DNA from: Hyposmocoma kahamanoa | Taxonomy: Eukaryota; Arthropoda; Insecta; Lepidoptera; Cosmopterigidae | Length of the DNA: 64,000 nt | Direction: 5' to 3' | NCBI RefSeq assembly: GCF_003589595.1 | Contig: NW_020653200.1 | Span: 7,219,268 to 7,283,267, forward strand | Shown: piece by piece, positions 59,600 to 64,000 of the stretch | Position numbering within the stretch: the first letter of the stretch is position 1 | Layout: the number at the start of each line of letters is the position of its first letter | Translations under genes and position numbers: made by a program | The notes under the pieces: generated by a model | What the model was told of the DNA's origin: nothing | Database searches by the model: none | Seen by the model: only the letters and a program-made list of their open reading frames with translations

Positions 59600-61110
59600 T
59601 TTGATAATATACAGGTAAGGTAAAAAAGACAACAAAAGCTTAAATACTAGAAAGTAAAGCTAGGATTTTTAAATTATATGAATAAAATTTATTTTGTGCG
59701 TGTTATACGTCCTTTTGACCTGAAAACACCATCTTAATCCAAGACCACGCCTAAATTTCTTGATAAGTTAGTTTCTTTACCTACTACTTCTTGTGGAAAG
59801 TGTTGAGTCAGAAGTTTCTTTATATCGATGATAAGTCTATCAATCAGGTTGCAACAATGTTCACTCTCTTCTTGCAGAGGCACTACGGAGTAGTCAATGC
59901 CATTTCAACCGAGTCGGCAGCATTGAATTCTTCTCCCACACTTGTCACCTGGACTGTCGAAGTCCTCAGCCTCTCCAGCCGAAAATAGCGTCTAATGGTT
60001 ATTACATATCCTCATGTTCATTGAAATATGATTGAATGTGTTGTTAGTCTGACGACAGATTTTCTGAGCCTGGTAGGTTGTTTCGGTTACCAAAAACCAA
60101 ATTATCGACATGGCATTTAGTAGTAATTTCTTTAAATTTTTAATTTGTGCTTGATATATGATATCTAATTGTAGCAGTGAGAAAAAATGAGTTATATATT
60201 ATGCCAAAAGTTATTCTGTGGAGCAAGTTCCTTCCCTATCTTTTCTCTTGGAGTCCAATTTGAAGGAATGCTTTCTCTAAGTCTACTTCAATCCTTACTT
60301 TCCTAATTCTGAAATTAAGCAAGTCAAGTCTTCCAACCTTCAATAGGTTTGCTGTAAAGCACTCATTGAAACTTTTATTCCCCACTACTTTAGACGAGGC
60401 ATCATAGATCAGGCGACCTCTCTTACCTTTCTGCCTGTCCATGCGGTGAGTTAAATAGTGGATAAGAGTTATGTGAGAAGCAGTTATTCTATCGACTAGC
60501 ACAATTTCGTTGATATTTGCTTCTTGTTGTTCTTTTAGTACGTTATCCATACTCATGAAGAGTCTCCAAATCTGTTCTCTATCAATATACTTCTAAGGCT
60601 TCCTTATGCCAGTCCATAGTTGTTTGGAAGATCCGGTGGGTACTCAATTCATGACCATTTTATGTGATATCTGCCCTATTTGTGTTGAATGTCAGAAGTG
60701 TCATTTTAATGTTTCACATCTTCCTCTTGTTGTGTGGCGTGTGGTGGTTGTGTGGAGAATCTGTGAAGTATAGACTTTCAAGAGCCCATAAGAATTAATC
60801 ATCAATATTTCTTTGCGGCAGAACGACATATAGACTCTGGCTTCAAATCCCAAAATTCATTAAAATTTAAACTATCACCAGTATTATATTGTGTTTGGAA
60901 AGTTTCTTTAGATGTAAGAGTCTCTTCAGCTTGGTTCTGCATTTCAATGTAGAATTTGAATTAAGGATCTGGACTCTCAACATATTTTTCCAAATCTCTG
61001 ATTATGTTGTCTAAACCGAGTCTTAAACCTAGCTTTATTTTGATGACTTCCTTTAAATCGACTTTTTCTTTGATGGTCAGAGACGCTGTGTAGGTGCCCC
61101 GGCTGGACCT
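59600..61110 (-). mobile_element. BEL/Pao LTR-retrotransposon remnant (RT and pre-integrase)
   Basis: The minus-strand frame 60556-60236 encodes a reverse-transcriptase N-part: LIYDASSKVVGNKSFNECF and VEVDLEKAFLQIGL-like residues (here IEVDLEKAFLQIGLQ), the Pao pattern containing the first catalytic Asp. Further downstream (about 59800-59690) LGVVLD and DGVFRSKGRI resemble the region before the integrase. Upstream at about 61000 a degraded stretch (LDNIIRDLEKYVESPDP) may be gag or linker. Stops and frameshifts throughout; no LTRs recognised. Confidence 0.7.
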
Positions 61111-61964
61111 AGAGCCTCCTCTTCAGTCCAACCTGTGACCCAACAGGATTGTGCTTTGATAGCTAATGATCACTTTGATAGCTAGTAATCGTATTGATAG
61201 CTAGTAATTGCGGTACAAATATACACGCCAGCTAGTACCGACCCGGTAGATGCCAACGATGAGCACCCATATCGTAAGCGTCAATAAGGAAAGTATACTG
61301 CGGGTCGAGTCAGTACCTACGTTGCATATTTATAGTCGTATAACAATACTGTTACAGTATTAAATAATAACGTTACTTCGGTGTCTTTCCACCGTGTCTG
61401 TGCATGTCGTAATGTTAAACAGTACATAGGAGGACTTACTAGTTGTTTGTCTCTTAGTGTACATTCACTTACACTGCCAATATTTAGTTTGAACTATACT
61501 GAAGTGCACTCGGTTGCCGCCATTGCTGTTGGTGTTTCTTCTGTCTCGATAGTGCCAAAATAACAATTTAGCAAAGGCAAAGCAGTGTTACAATATAAAA
61601 AATGCGTAAAATTGAGTTTGTTTACTCACCAAATGACATCTCGCATGATTCGCGACAGATACTTTTGTAGCTTGATGAATACGGACGAACTATTTGTTTT
61701 ACTTGACATTAAATAATTTTACCATTTCAAATTTTTAACTTTTCGATTTCGTTAATTTTAATTTTACATTTCTAGTACAATGATTTCAGACAAAAATAAC
61801 CGGAAAATTGTTCTTGTAAATGGGATACTGAGCATTCATTATAATACTGTGACCTATTGTGTCTTCGTAAAATTGTAATGTACAATATTTTCTCTTGTAA
61901 TGATTTACGATGCGTATTCCAATATAGGCAGTCATTAAGAGAGTTACGCGACAAGTGTTTCTAA

Positions 61965-62170
61965 ATAACTTATTTCTGCCGCCAAGCAGTAATGTGAGCA
62001 TTACTGCGTTCCGGTTTTGAACGGTAAGCATGCTGTTAGCATGGGAGTTGTCAACTTAGTGTTCAGTGACAACTCCTCTCAGATCTTTGCGATCTAAAGC
62101 TTTGAGTAGCACTGGAACTACTATGGAAAGGCGTGTCGCTTACTACCAGGCGCATGAGTTGTTATGGGGC
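61965..62170 (-). repeat. dispersed repeat family A, reverse copy
   Basis: TTATTTCTGCCGCCAAGCAG, GCATTACTGCGTTCCGGTTT, CTCAGATCTTTGCGATCTAA and GGCGTGTCGCTTACTACCAG match family A in reverse. Confidence 0.65.
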
Positions 62171-62514
62171 TCACAACACTATACACACGATACACTTGGT
62201 AACATAAAATAAAAAAATATTTAAATAAACTACTGAAGAATTTCTCTATAAACAACATTTTTAGTTCTACCTCATGGTACTAAAATCAGCAGATTCCTAT
62301 GAATATATGTCTATCTAACCTATAGAAATGTAACATAAAATTGTTCATGCGAAAAACAATTTTGTTCGAAATTGTTATTATTAACATTAGCGCCTGGGAT
62401 TTGTTAATTGTTATTGCAAAACACGCATCCTTGGTATACCAAGTTTATTATAATAAAGCCACGTGTGATCACATGTCAAAAGTGCTTTTATAACATCATC
62501 ATCACTTTTTGATT

Positions 62515-63260
62515 TCACCCACTGCTGGGTACAGCCCGAAGTTTGTGCCATCTACCACGGGTACGTGCGTTCCATGATCCGAGTTCCAACATTCTGGACT
62601 TTCGTCTTAATCTGATCTCAACGTTCAGAACTCGGTTTACCAGGTTGATGCCTCTTATAGCATGGCGCACTCCTTGGCCCTCTGTGCAACTCTCAACCTG
62701 TATACAGTCTCCTACGTGAGCATCCATGTCAAGGTGGCACCATACGTCAAGGTGGGTAGAACACATTGACTAAACAATCGGGTCTTCAGACTATGGAACC
62801 TTGTCTGCTTTAAGAATGTCATCTAGTTTTTGAGATCTCCTTTTTTTCTCCTTATTTGCCAAGGATAGAACATCCGAGATAGACGTACTAATCACTCTCT
62901 CCAGCCTCTTATTTCCCACCGTGACATTGCTATTTGATGGATTGGAGAGGTTCGCCATAATATTTGTCTTGGGCTTGGGCATATTCATCCTCAGACCAAC
63001 TTTCAAAGATGCATCATAAAGTTATTCTAACATTCTTTGGAGATCGTCAAAACTTTCTGCAAATAGCACTAGATTGTCCGCGAATCTTAGGTGAGAGAAA
63101 TGGACACCATTGATGTTAATGCCGCAGCTATCCCATTTAAGGGTTCATAGACATCCTAAATGCTGTAAATAATTTTGAGGAAATGGTATAGCCTTGTCTC
63201 ACTCCTCACTGGATGGAACGGGGTTGGTTATCGTACCTGCAGAGTGGCTGAACTGTTGAG
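62515..63260 (-). mobile_element. non-LTR retrotransposon (RTE/BovB-like LINE) remnant
   Basis: The minus strand reads GVRQGYTISSKLFTA (about 63206), then HLRFADNLVLFAESFDDL (about 63073), a reverse-transcriptase catalytic box with Asn in place of the second Asp. Next come KVGLRMNMPKPKTNIM (from 63006) and a C-terminal piece GVRHAIRGINLVNRVLNVEI (62650). Several stops and frameshifts separate them, so it is dead. The type is inferred from the order and style of these blocks. Confidence 0.75.
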
Positions 63261-64000
63261 CTCCCGAAGCTCATACACGTAGCGGGAATCGATGTAGCAG
63301 CTATGGATGAAAAAATGGAGATCCTTTTATAACATAACTACATGAAACAAATTATTTACTTGTGCAATTTACAGCTCTTCTGTTTAAGCACGAAAAAGTT
63401 ATCCTACTAAATTCGTTCGTAGAACCTTTAAACCTCTACTCAGAAAAGTTGTCATTTTGCAGATGAGAGTGCAAACATATTTTTTGAGAAAAAAACCAAT
63501 TTTAAAATCAAATGGATAATTATACGGTATCAGTGGTTTTCATGCTACGAATACAAGGATTAATATAGTCATTTAGCACTATTACTTCGATGACGTTTAA
63601 AAAGGAATGTCTGAGAAATCTTATTTTTAAGATTACGTAATGAAATTATATCAATACTCCTTGAGAAAATAAGGATTCAATTGCTTTTTTAGGTCTACAA
63701 ATATTTCACTTTACACTATTACATAATTATGTTCAAAATGTTACGTTCAGGGTAAAATGTATTCTACCTATAATTTTTTTATGTTATTTCTTTCTTGAAT
63801 AATTCTATCTATCTAATTTTAAGGAACTTATAGAATTATTCGATTGGTTTGTATTATGTCAGATGTGAAACTTCAGGTGTAGTTTTTGCACAGTTTTATC
63901 AGTAGCTAAAAATTACGTAAATATATATTTTTAATGTTAAATTTAAATTGAAAACATTCACATTGCCAAAATTACGAGACACATCCCATTAGATCCTACG
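63261..64000. other. no gene seen at the right edge
   Basis: AT-rich. It contains a phrase resembling 33640-33690 (ACTAAATTCGTTCGTAGAACC and TTTAAACCTCTACTCAGAAAA), so it is part of a dispersed repeat. Confidence 0.5.

Overview
This is a stretch of insect nuclear genome, most probably from a moth or butterfly (Lepidoptera). It is AT-rich, its genes are split into many small exons, and it is crowded with degraded transposons: mariner, BEL/Pao, RTE-like, PIF/Harbinger, hAT-like and pogo-like elements, and several tRNA-derived SINE families. Nothing bacterial is visible: no operons, Shine-Dalgarno sites or CRISPR arrays.

Two host genes can be read with confidence, in convergent orientation. The first, on the + strand (7382-18893), is a fork-head transcription factor of the FoxL2 type. 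Eight coding exons join in phase to give 416 residues; the true first exon is not identified. Its last part holds two adjacent, similar exons of 123 and 120 nt with identical phases, a tandem exon duplication. The second, on the - strand (30268-24591), is a cyclic-nucleotide-gated channel alpha-type subunit (CNGA). Seven exons join in phase to give 682 residues plus a stop, from the cytoplasmic N-terminal region through S1-S6, the pore, the C-linker, the cyclic-nucleotide-binding domain and a C-terminal coiled coil. A 45-nt microexon (31435-31391) and a far exon (about 47.7 kb) are possible extra N-terminal exons.

Layout: 1-7.4 kb, repeats and unexplained sequence upstream of FoxL2; 7.4-18.9 kb, FoxL2, with BEL/Pao integrase and retropepsin remnants inside its 7.1-kb intron; 19-24.5 kb, mostly unique sequence; 24.6-31.4 kb, CNGA; 32-35 kb, a pogo-like MITE, a dispersed repeat and a tandem array grown from a SINE tail; 35.3-36.55 kb, a broken mariner with an assembly gap; 37-39 kb, inverted repeat pairs; 39-53 kb, mostly AT-rich sequence with SINEs and small hairpins; 53.8-55.05 kb, a second broken mariner; 55.2-57.4 kb, a decayed endogenous copy of a mononegavirus polymerase (L) gene; 57.8-58.9 kb, a PIF/Harbinger remnant; 59.6-61.1 kb, a BEL/Pao remnant; 62.5-63.3 kb, an RTE-like LINE remnant.

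The two host genes do not obviously act together: one is a nuclear regulator (in other animals tied to gonad and follicle programmes), the other a membrane channel of sensory or signalling cells. Everything else looks like mobile-element or viral debris. All family assignments were made by eye from motifs.
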